Assembly (NCBI RefSeq): GCF_000966975.1
Contig: NZ_JZWV01000629.1
Location: 1 to 5,463, forward strand
Source of the DNA: Streptomyces katrae
GTDB taxonomy: Bacteria; Actinomycetota; Actinomycetes; Streptomycetales; Streptomycetaceae
DNA: 5,463 nucleotides
Direction: 5' to 3'
The position numbers and the translations under genes were made by a program. Positions 1 through 5,463 of this stretch are shown here, piece after piece; the first letter of the stretch is position 1, and each line of letters starts with the position of its first letter. The notes under the pieces were generated by a model. It searched no databases, was not told the origin of the DNA, and saw only the letters and a program-made list of their open reading frames with translations.

Positions 1-274
1 AGCGGTTCCGCTTCGCCCCGCACTGGCGCGGCCTGATGCTGCTGGAACCGGCCGGCGCGGGCGCGGAGCACGGGCTGCTGATGCGGGTCGTCGACGCCGA
101 CACCGTGCGCGACGTCCCCCGGCTGCCCGACCATGCCTGGCAGCCGCTGCCCGACCCGTACCTGGTCCGCACCGGCCGGACCGCCCCGCACGAGCTGCAC
201 CCGCTCGTCGCCGGAGCCCTCTTCCCCGGAGCCGGCCCGGCCGCGGGCCCGCCCGCCCCCGCCGCGCCGCGGCC

Positions 275-296
275 CGTCCGCGTGCGTCCGCGTGCG
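275..296 (+). repeat. 10-bp perfect tandem duplication causing a frameshift
   Basis: GTCCGCGTGC occurs twice in direct succession at 276-285 and 286-295. The periodicity extends one base on each side, giving 22 nt with period 10. Ten is not a multiple of three, so the second copy moves the ankyrin gene out of frame. Deleting either copy restores one continuous reading frame across the junction. Confidence 0.92.
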
Positions 297-970
297 CTGC
301 GTCGGCGAGTGGCACGAGGTGCGCTCGCGGGACGGCGCGATCGAGATCCCGCACACCGCCGAGGAGCAGCAGCGCGAGCGCGCCATGCGCGCCTTCGGAG
401 GCGCCGTCGCGGGCTGCTTCGCCGTACGCGACGCCTGGACCACCGGAGAGGGCCGGCTGCCGCGCGCCCTGCGCGCCGAGCGGCGCGAGCTGCTCGAACG
501 CGTCCAGCACGGGGACACCCCGGGCGTGCTCGCCCTCCTCGACGCGGGCATCGACCCCCGCGTGCGCAACGGCCGCGGACAGGGCCTGCTGCACCTGCTG
601 CCGTTCGTACGCCACGAAGAGCTGCTGCCCCGGCTCCTGGCCGCCGGCCTCGACCTGGAGCGGGAGGACGACGCCGAGCGCACCCCGCTCCTGTGCGCCG
701 TCCAGAACGGCGGTACCGCCTCCCTGGTCCGCGCGCTCCTCGCGGCCGGCGCCCGCACCGACGTCGTCGACGAGATGAGCCTGTCGCTGGGCCAGGTGGT
801 GCGCCGCTACAAGCGGACCGACCTGGCCTTCCTCAAGGAACTCGTCGAGGAGCGGCACCCCGGCATCGGCTCCGAGGAGTACGACGAGTTCATGGACGAG
901 CGGGAGGAGTGGGAGGAAGCGGAAGAAGCCGAGGACCCCGACGACGGCTACGCGGCCGTCGGCGACACTC

Positions 971-1005
<35 letters not shown>

Positions 1006-1019
1006 GAGGCAGGGGAAGC

Positions 1020-2219
1020 ATGACCACCGCACCGACCCGGCCGGCGCCCGCGCTGGCCGCCGCCGACGCCCTCAACGCCCGGCTCGGCGCCACCCGTACC
1101 GAACCCGCCGCCAACCCCCAGCTGGAGGCACTGGCCCTGGCGGTGACGGCCAATCAGCCCGTCCTCCTGTGGGGCGAGCCCGGCATCGGCAAGTCCGCCG
1201 GCATGGAGCGGCTCGCGGACGCCCTTGGGGTCCGGCTGGAGACCGTCATCGCCAGCGTCCACGAGCCCTCCGACTTCGCCGGGCTGCCCATCGTGGGCGA
1301 CGACCCCGCCACCACCGGCGTGCCCATGGCCCCGCCGGACTGGGCGGTGCGCCTGGCCCGCACCGGGCACGGGCTGCTGTTCTTCGACGAGCTGTCCTCC
1401 GCCCCGCCCGCCGTCCAGGCCGCACTGCTGCGCGTGGTCCTGGAACGCCGCGTCGGCAGCCTCGAACTCCCCGCCTCCGTACGCATCGTGGCGGCGGCGA
1501 ACCCGCCCTCCAGCGCAGCCGACGGCTGGCACCTCAGCCCGCCGCTCGCCAACCGGTTCGTCCACCTCGACTGGACCCACGACGCCCGCACGGTCGCCCG
1601 AGGCATGGCCGGCACCTGGCCCGAGACGGCCCTGCCCGCCGTCGACCCCGCCCGGGCCTCCGGGGCGGCCGCCCGCGCCCGCGGCGTGATCTCCGGCTTC
1701 CTCACCGCCCGCCCCGGCCTGGTCCACCACATGCCGAACGACGCCGAGGGCCGCGGCCGGGCCTGGCCCTCCCCGCGCACCTGGGAGATGGCCCTGCGCC
1801 TGCTGGCCACCGGGTACGCGTCCGGCGCGGGCCGGGAGGCGCTGTCCGCCGCGCTCACCGGGGCCGTCGGCGACGGCGCGGGCCTGGAGCTGCTGGCCTA
1901 CCTGGAGAACCTCGACCTGCCCGACCCCGAGAAGGTGCTGGCCGACCCCGACGCCTTCGCCCTGCCCAAGCGTGGCGACCGGCAGCTGGCCTTCCTCATC
2001 GCGGTCGTGGCCGCCGTCCAGGGCGAGCCCACCCGGCGCCGCTGGGAGGCCGGCTGGGCGGTGCTCGCCAAGGCCGTCGACGCGGGCGTGCCCGACGTGG
2101 CCGCGCGCGCCGCCGCCGACCTGGCCGCGATGCGCGACCTGTCCTGGACCGGGGGCGGCGGGATCGACGCCTTCGTGGAACTGCTCCAGCTGGCCGGCGC
2201 CCTCCCCGGCGCCCGCTGA
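1020..2219 (+). CDS. MoxR-type AAA+ ATPase
   Basis: Predicted cytoplasmic ATP-driven remodelling or chaperone-like ATPase, 399 residues. The P-loop is GEPGIGKS at residues 52-59. Walker B is LLFFDE at 119-124, sensor 1 is Asn161 in AAANPP, and a likely arginine finger is Arg179 in LANRF. The segment EPSDFAGLP (82-90) sits where MoxR and dynein-related (AAA_5) ATPases carry a conserved substrate-side loop. A helical C-terminal lid follows to the end. The ATG at 1020 overlaps the preceding stop (ATGA), has AGGGGA just upstream, and begins the protein-like sequence MTTAPTRP. The same frame is open far upstream only because of the frameshift in the ankyrin gene. MoxR ATPases usually work with vWA-domain proteins, and one is encoded immediately downstream, so the pair probably forms one machine. 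Its substrate cannot be told from the sequence. Confidence 0.93.
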   Translation: MTTAPTRPAPALAAADALNARLGATRTEPAANPQLEALALAVTANQPVLLWGEPGIGKSAGMERLADALGVRLETVIASVHEPSDFAGLPIVGDDPATTGVPMAPPDWAVRLARTGHGLLFFDELSSAPPAVQAALLRVVLERRVGSLELPASVRIVAAANPPSSAADGWHLSPPLANRFVHLDWTHDARTVARGMAGTWPETALPAVDPARASGAAARARGVISGFLTARPGLVHHMPNDAEGRGRAWPSPRTWEMALRLLATGYASGAGREALSAALTGAVGDGAGLELLAYLENLDLPDPEKVLADPDAFALPKRGDRQLAFLIAVVAAVQGEPTRRRWEAGWAVLAKAVDAGVPDVAARAAADLAAMRDLSWTGGGGIDAFVELLQLAGALPGAR

Positions 2220-2236
2220 CCGGGCGGGCCGCACCC

Positions 2237-3442
2237 GTGGACCGTCCCCTGGACCGGGCCAAGCTCCTCGCCGCCCGCTACTCGGCGGCCGAGGCCCGCC
2301 CCTACCTGGCCTCCGCCCTGTACGCGCTGACCGTCGTCCCCTCCCCGGGGCCGGCGGGGGTGACCACGATGGGCGTCGACCGGCACTGGCGCTGCTACGT
2401 CTCGCCCGGGTTCGTGGACCGGACCCCCGTGCCGGAGCTCGCCGGGGTGTGGATCCACGAGGTGGCCCACCTGCTGCGCGACCACCACGGCCGGGCCGAC
2501 CGCCTTCCCGCGGCCGACCAGCGCGATCCGCTGCGGATCAACATCGCCCAGGACTGCGAGATCAACGACGACCTCCTCGCCGACGGGCTCCGGCTGCCCG
2601 AGGGCCGGATGGAGCCGGGCCGTTTCGGCCTCCCCACGGGCGGCCTCTTCGAGGGCTACCTGCCCGCCATCCCGCACACGCCCCCGCACCAGCACGTGGA
2701 CTGCGGATCGGGCGCGCACGGCGTGCCCGCCCCCTGGGAACTCGGCGGGGGCGAGGGCACCGCCCGGATCGGCCCGGTGGAGGCGGAGGCGCTGCGCCGG
2801 ACCACCGCCCAGGCCGTACGCGCCCACCGGCGCACCCGGGGCCGCGGCAGCGTCCCGGCCGGCTGGGAACGCTGGGCGGAGCAGGTGCTGGAGCCCGTCG
2901 TGGACTGGCGGCGCGCCCTGACGGGGGCGGTACGGGAGGCCGCGGCCTGGGCGGGCGGCGCCGTGGACTACACCTACCGCCGCCCCTCGCGCCGCACCCC
3001 CGCCCTGGGCGGCCGCGTGGTGCTGCCGAGCCTGCGCCGGCCGCTGCCCCGGGTCGCGATCGTCGTGGACACCTCCGGGTCGATGGGCGACGAGGAACTC
3101 GCCGCCGCCCTGGGCGAGGTGACCGGGGTGCTGCGGGAGGTCGGCGTCGGCGGCAACCGGGTCGCGGTGCTGGCCTGCGACGCCGACGTACAGGCCGTCA
3201 ACCGGGTGACCAGCGCCCAGCAGGTGACCCTGGCCGGGGGCGGCGGCACCGACATGCGGGTGGGCATCGCGGCCGCGCTGGACGTACCGGACCGGCCGAA
3301 CGTCGTCGTGGTCCTGACCGACGGCTACACCCCCTGGCCGGACGGCTCCCTGCCCTGCAGGGTGATCGCCGCGCTGATCGGACCGGACGCGCCGCAGCCG
3401 CCGGACTGGGTGGAGACCGTACGGGTGCCCCCCGCGGGCTGA
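2237..3442 (+). CDS. Metallopeptidase-like (HExxH) and vWA domain protein, DUF2201 type
   Basis: Probable partner of the MoxR ATPase, 401 residues, cytoplasmic (no signal peptide or membrane segment). The N-terminal half carries HEVAH at residues 74-78 with a further His83-His84, then INIAQDCEINDDL (101-113), whose acidic residues could supply a further zinc ligand. This matches putative metallopeptidase domains fused to vWA-like domains (DUF2201 family). A His/Gly/Pro-rich segment at about 143-180 links to a helical region. The C-terminal vWA domain starts near 272 with DTSGSM (278-283), the MIDAS DxSxS motif; Thr338 in GGGGTDM and Asp362 in VLTDG complete the metal site. The start is taken as GTG 2237, 17 nt after the ATPase stop, with GGGCGGG at 2222-2228 as a modest ribosome-binding site; no ATG lies nearby in frame. 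Peptidase activity is inferred; the domain may only bind metal. Confidence 0.88.
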   Translation: MDRPLDRAKLLAARYSAAEARPYLASALYALTVVPSPGPAGVTTMGVDRHWRCYVSPGFVDRTPVPELAGVWIHEVAHLLRDHHGRADRLPAADQRDPLRINIAQDCEINDDLLADGLRLPEGRMEPGRFGLPTGGLFEGYLPAIPHTPPHQHVDCGSGAHGVPAPWELGGGEGTARIGPVEAEALRRTTAQAVRAHRRTRGRGSVPAGWERWAEQVLEPVVDWRRALTGAVREAAAWAGGAVDYTYRRPSRRTPALGGRVVLPSLRRPLPRVAIVVDTSGSMGDEELAAALGEVTGVLREVGVGGNRVAVLACDADVQAVNRVTSAQQVTLAGGGGTDMRVGIAAALDVPDRPNVVVVLTDGYTPWPDGSLPCRVIAALIGPDAPQPPDWVETVRVPPAG

Positions 3443-3545
3443 GCCGCCGACTGGCCGGTTGTGTACGGTGGTCCGCCCGGTGATCACGAACGCGTGGCAG
3501 CATGGCCGGGCCGCACGTGGGGGACACGGCCCGCGGCGGCCCAGT

Positions 3546-3555
3546 GGAGGGGGAG
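3546..3555 (+). promoter_or_regulatory. Strong ribosome-binding site deciding the TerD start
   Basis: GGAGGGGGAG contains GGAGG at 3546-3550, nine bases before the GTG at 3560. The frame is also open back to 3461, but only the 3560 start has this site and gives the family-like beginning MTGVRKGLAKVEISLRW. Confidence 0.75.
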
Positions 3556-3559
3556 TCCG

Positions 3560-4105
3560 GTGACCGGAGTACGCAAGGGCCTGGCCAAGGTGGAGATATC
3601 CCTGCGCTGGGACCCCAGCCCGGCGGGCACGCCCCCGCACGACCTGGACCTCGTCGCCGGGGTCTTCGGGGCCGGCGACCCGTACGGGCAGTCCGTCTAC
3701 CTCGTGCACTTCGGCAGCCGCGCCCCCGACGGCACGATCACCCTCGACCGGGACAGCCGCAACGGGCAGGGCTTCGGCTGGGACGAGGTGATGACCCTCG
3801 AACTGGACCGGCTGGCCCCGGAGCTGGTCCGCGTGGTGGTCGGGGTGGTGATCCAGGACCCGGGTCCGGCGGGTACCCCCGGCCGCACGGTCTTCTCCGC
3901 CGTCGCGGGCACGGGGCTGCGCATCCGCGAGGGCCACACCGACCTCGCCACCGGCGACTTCGCCGGGCTCGCCGGGGCCACGGCGGCCACCGTCGCCGAG
4001 TTCCTCCGGGACGGCGAGGGCGGCTGGACGCTGGACGCCCGGACCCACGGCTTCGACGCGGACCCGCAGGAGTACACCCGGCTGATGGGCGCGGCCCGGG
4101 GCTAG
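3560..4105 (+). CDS. TerD-family protein (tellurite-resistance / stress-response type)
   Basis: TerD proteins are small calcium-binding beta-sandwich proteins of Ter stress systems, generally about 190 residues; this one has 181. It opens with a VRKGLAKVEISLRWDPSP strand region. HDLDLVAGVF (27-36) corresponds to the DLD motif of the family. LDRDSRNGQGFGWDEVM (62-78) aligns with the second metal-binding segment, canonically GDGDDE-like, but two acidic positions appear as Phe72 and Trp74, while Asp65, Asp75 and Glu76 remain. The rest is typical (LVRVVVGVVIQ, RIREGHTDL). It lies 117 nt after the vWA gene, so it may have its own promoter; TACGGT at 3464-3469 is a weak -10 candidate. Ter systems commonly include vWA proteins, so closeness to the MoxR-vWA genes may be functional, though co-transcription is not shown. 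It converges with the tetR-type gene. A general stress or differentiation role is likelier than tellurite resistance as such. Confidence 0.88.
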   Translation: MTGVRKGLAKVEISLRWDPSPAGTPPHDLDLVAGVFGAGDPYGQSVYLVHFGSRAPDGTITLDRDSRNGQGFGWDEVMTLELDRLAPELVRVVVGVVIQDPGPAGTPGRTVFSAVAGTGLRIREGHTDLATGDFAGLAGATAATVAEFLRDGEGGWTLDARTHGFDADPQEYTRLMGAARG

Positions 4106-4124
4106 GGACCAGAGGGTTTCCGGA

Positions 4125-4174
4125 CCGGACGGGGCGGCGGTCCCCCTGCTCGGGAGGGCCGCCGACCCGTCCGG
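4125..4174. terminator. Strong GC-rich hairpin between convergent genes
   Basis: CCGGACGGG (4125-4133) pairs with CCCGTCCGG (4166-4174). After one G-A mismatch the stem continues as CGGCGG (4135-4140) with CCGCCG (4159-4164), and CCC/GGG can extend it, leaving a loop of about 11 nt. There is no T tract, as is common in high-GC actinobacteria. It starts 20 nt after the TerD stop and could terminate transcription from both sides. Confidence 0.72.
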
Positions 4175-4178
4175 GTGG

Positions 4179-4209
4179 CGCGCTGCCGCCGTCCCCACGA
4201 GGCAGCGCG
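4179..4209. terminator. Second hairpin in the convergent intergenic region
   Basis: A perfect 9-bp stem, CGCGCTGCC (4179-4187) with GGCAGCGCG (4201-4209), encloses a 13-nt loop. It follows the first hairpin by four bases and precedes the tetR-type stop, and may act as a back-up terminator, chiefly for minus-strand transcripts. A weaker 6-bp pair (CGCCGT 4217-4222 with ACGGCG 4236-4241) follows it. Confidence 0.55.
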
Positions 4210-4251
4210 AGCGGGTCGCCGTCCGGTCATCGTGAACGGCGGCCCACCGGT

Positions 4252-4881
4252 TCAGGTGGCCGGATGGTCTCCGGGGCCGATGCCCAGGGCGGGCAGCAGG
4301 GCCGCGTCGACGAACCTGACCAGGTAGTCGGCGTCCGCGTAGCGCCCCTCCAGCACCGGCCGGATCCGCAGGACGCCCATCAGCTGCGCCGCCAGGAACT
4401 CCACGGCCGGGTGGTCCGCGGCGATCTCGCCCCGCGCCACGGCCCGCGCCACGATCGTGTCGAAGGCGGCCAGCTCCGGCTCGACCAGCGCCTCGCGCAG
4501 GGCGCGCTGCAACTCCTCGTCGCTGAGCACGGCGTTGCCGAGGGCCTGGGTGAGGCGGGTGTCGCGCCCGGAGGTACCGGCCGCGATCCGGGCGGCCTCG
4601 CGCAGGTCCTCCGCCAGGTTCCCGGTGTCCACGTCCGCCAGGGTCCGCTCGCCGCGCCGGGCACGGCTCGCGCGCAGGGCGGCGGCGACCAGCTGGGGCT
4701 TGGTCTTCCACTGCCGGTAGAGCGTCGACTTGCCGCAGCAGGCCCGCGCCGCCACGCCCTCCATGGTGAGGGCCTCGTACCCGTGCTCGCGCAACTGGTC
4801 CAGGACGGCGTCGTAGAACTCCTGCTCGCGCTCCGGGCTGATCTTGGAGCGGCGCGCGGCGGTCTGCGGCGTGGACGTCAT
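4252..4881 (-). CDS. TetR-family transcriptional repressor
   Basis: DNA-binding, ligand-responsive regulator of 209 residues. The N-terminal three-helix DNA-binding domain spans about residues 15-65: FYDAVLDQLREHGYEALTMEGVAARA leads into the helix-turn-helix (about 39-58), ending in the family signature STLYRQW followed by KTKPQLV. The remaining roughly 140 residues are an all-helical ligand-binding and dimerisation domain (for example VARGEIAADHPAVEFLAAQL), perhaps of the TetR_C_11 kind. Unusually, the turn carries adjacent cysteines (Cys48-Cys49, ARACCGKS), where small residues such as Gly-Val are common. The ATG at 4881 is preferred: AGGAG lies 11 nt upstream (4893-4897) and the protein length fits the family; the frame is open further but is not protein-like there. 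It is divergent from the PAP2-type gene, and the palindrome array between them is the probable operator. The ligand is unknown. Confidence 0.92.
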   Translation of the reverse strand: MTSTPQTAARRSKISPEREQEFYDAVLDQLREHGYEALTMEGVAARACCGKSTLYRQWKTKPQLVAAALRASRARRGERTLADVDTGNLAEDLREAARIAAGTSGRDTRLTQALGNAVLSDEELQRALREALVEPELAAFDTIVARAVARGEIAADHPAVEFLAAQLMGVLRIRPVLEGRYADADYLVRFVDAALLPALGIGPGDHPAT

Positions 4882-4948
4882 GGGGTGCGGCTCTCCTCGC
4901 GAGCTCACGGGACGGTAGGTCGTGCTCCCGAGTGTAAGGCCCCCGGGG

Positions 4949-5008
4949 CTTATCGCTACACCATCGTATCGATACGCGAATGTATCGATACACTGGCGTG
5001 TCGATCGG
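4949..5008. promoter_or_regulatory. Operator array: four palindromic units at 16-bp pitch
   Basis: CGTATCGATACG (4965-4976) and TGTATCGATACA (4981-4992) are both perfect 12-bp palindromes sharing the core GTATCGATAC. Flanking units at the same spacing are degenerate: CTTATCGCTACA (4949-4960) and CGTGTCGATCGG (4997-5008), each matching the 4965 unit at 9 of 12 positions. Centres fall at 4954.5, 4970.5, 4986.5 and 5002.5. The array lies in the AT-richest part of the divergent intergenic region and so probably overlaps promoters on both strands; TACACT (4989-4994) is a possible -10 for the rightward gene. Binding by the adjacent TetR-family protein is inferred from position and symmetry. Confidence 0.82.
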
Positions 5009-5068
5009 AATCGGTCCGACCGAAGCGACGGCACGCCGCTCCACCCGAAGAAGAAGTGAGACCGGGGG

Positions 5069-5463
5069 ATGACCTCCCACACCACACCCGGCCGGCCGAC
5101 CGCCCCCGCGGGCGCGGCCCGGCGCCGGCTCATACGCGAGTTGCTGCTCGTCGCGGGCCTGTTCGCCGTGTACAAGGCGGGCCGGATGCTCTCGACGGGC
5201 CGCACCGAAGAGGCCCACCACAACGCGGTCCGGGTGTGGGACGCCGAACGCGCCCTGCACCTGCCCGGCGAAGGGGCCGTGCAGCGGCTCCTGCTCCACT
5301 CGGACACCGTCGTCCACGCCGCGAACACCTACTACGCGGCCGTGCACTTCCCGGCGACCGTCCTGTTCCTGGTCTGGCTCTACCTGCGCCGCCCCGGGCA
5401 CTACCTGTGGACCCGGCGGGTGCTCGCCGTGCTCACCGGCGCCGCGCTCGCCCTGCACCTGTC
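5069..5463 (+). CDS. PAP2 / inositol-phosphotransferase-type membrane protein, 3' truncated by window edge
   Basis: The first 131 codons of an integral membrane protein are present and no stop is reached. The ATG at 5069 is preceded by the purine-rich stretch AAGAAGTGAG (5051-5060). A Pro/Ala/Arg-rich cytoplasmic start (1-20) leads into a first hydrophobic segment (about 21-35, LIRELLLVAGLFAVY). A polar region follows with VRVWDAERALHLPGE (54-68). A second segment (about 89-106, HFPATVLFLVWLYL) precedes RRPGHYLWTRR, and a third begins near 118. This pattern, an extracytoplasmic WDxERALHLP stretch then YYAAVHFP and YLWTRR, is typical of actinobacterial PAP2-superfamily proteins related to Aur1/Ipt1 lipid phosphotransferases. 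Such proteins act on lipid-linked phosphates or phosphoinositides. The catalytic His motifs would lie beyond the window, so activity cannot be checked. It is divergent from the TetR-type gene and probably repressed by it. Confidence 0.75.
   Translation, partial: MTSHTTPGRPTAPAGAARRRLIRELLLVAGLFAVYKAGRMLSTGRTEEAHHNAVRVWDAERALHLPGEGAVQRLLLHSDTVVHAANTYYAAVHFPATVLFLVWLYLRRPGHYLWTRRVLAVLTGAALALHL

Noticed and set aside
133..285. ATG at 133 as the true start of the ankyrin protein
   Set aside because: From 133 to 285 this frame is Pro/Ser/Arg-rich without protein character, while the overlapping frame from position 3 has strong coding signal and joins smoothly once the duplication is removed.
3508..3542. 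Hairpin GGGCCGC / GCGGCCC upstream of the TerD ribosome-binding site
   Set aside because: Only seven pairs with a long loop in very GC-rich DNA; not distinguishable from background.
3461..3559. Longer TerD-family protein starting at GTG 3461
   Set aside because: The extra 33 codons do not resemble the family, and the strong ribosome-binding site lies at 3546-3555, just before GTG 3560.
3477..4238. Similar 16-bp sequences on both sides of the TerD gene (3477-3492 and 4223-4238, 13 of 16 matching)
   Set aside because: A simple chance estimate predicts tens of such 13-of-16 pairs in a window this size, so they are not good evidence for attachment sites or repeats.
5011..5023. Inverted repeat TCGGTCCGACCGA as a fifth operator unit
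   Set aside because: Its centre does not fall on the 16-bp register and it lacks the TATCGATA core, so it was left out of the array.
1898..5458. A 3.5-kb stop-free frame on the minus strand
   Set aside because: It is antisense to several genes with clear domains. Its translation is low-complexity Arg/Gly/Ala/Pro-rich, as expected for antisense frames in very high-GC DNA.

Overview
The window looks like a piece of a Streptomyces-type actinobacterial chromosome. GC content is very high, third codon positions in the real genes are almost always G or C, Shine-Dalgarno sites are purine-rich, and GTG starts occur beside ATG. I ran no database search, so family assignments rest on motifs seen in the translations and on recall of the families.

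Left part (1-3442, plus strand): three closely spaced genes form an apparent operon. First is an ankyrin-repeat protein gene whose 5' end lies outside the window. It is broken by an exact 10-bp tandem duplication at 276-295, which shifts the reading frame. Its stop overlaps the start of a MoxR-type AAA+ ATPase gene (ATGA, 1020-1023). The ATPase is followed after 17 nt by a gene for a protein with an N-terminal HExxH metallopeptidase-like domain and a C-terminal von Willebrand A (vWA) domain with an intact metal-binding MIDAS. A MoxR ATPase beside a vWA protein is a recurring partnership in which the ATPase is thought to remodel or load a target recognised by the vWA protein. The ankyrin protein is a plausible adaptor or target.

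Middle (3443-4251): after a 117-nt gap, a TerD-family gene (3560-4105) lies on the same strand with its own strong ribosome-binding site. It converges on the next gene, and the 146 nt between the two stops hold two strong hairpins that probably end transcription from both sides.

Right part (4252-5463): a TetR-family repressor gene on the minus strand is divergent from a membrane-protein gene of the PAP2 / inositol-phosphotransferase type, which runs off the window. The 187-nt divergent intergenic region is unusually AT-rich at its centre. It carries four 12-bp palindrome-like units spaced exactly 16 bp centre to centre, the inner two being perfect palindromes. This is very probably the operator of the repressor, controlling itself and the membrane gene.

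The observations most worth following are the 10-bp duplication frameshift, which may be a phase-variable switch, a recent lesion or an assembly error, and the four-unit operator array. No RNA genes, insertion sequences or CRISPR arrays were seen.
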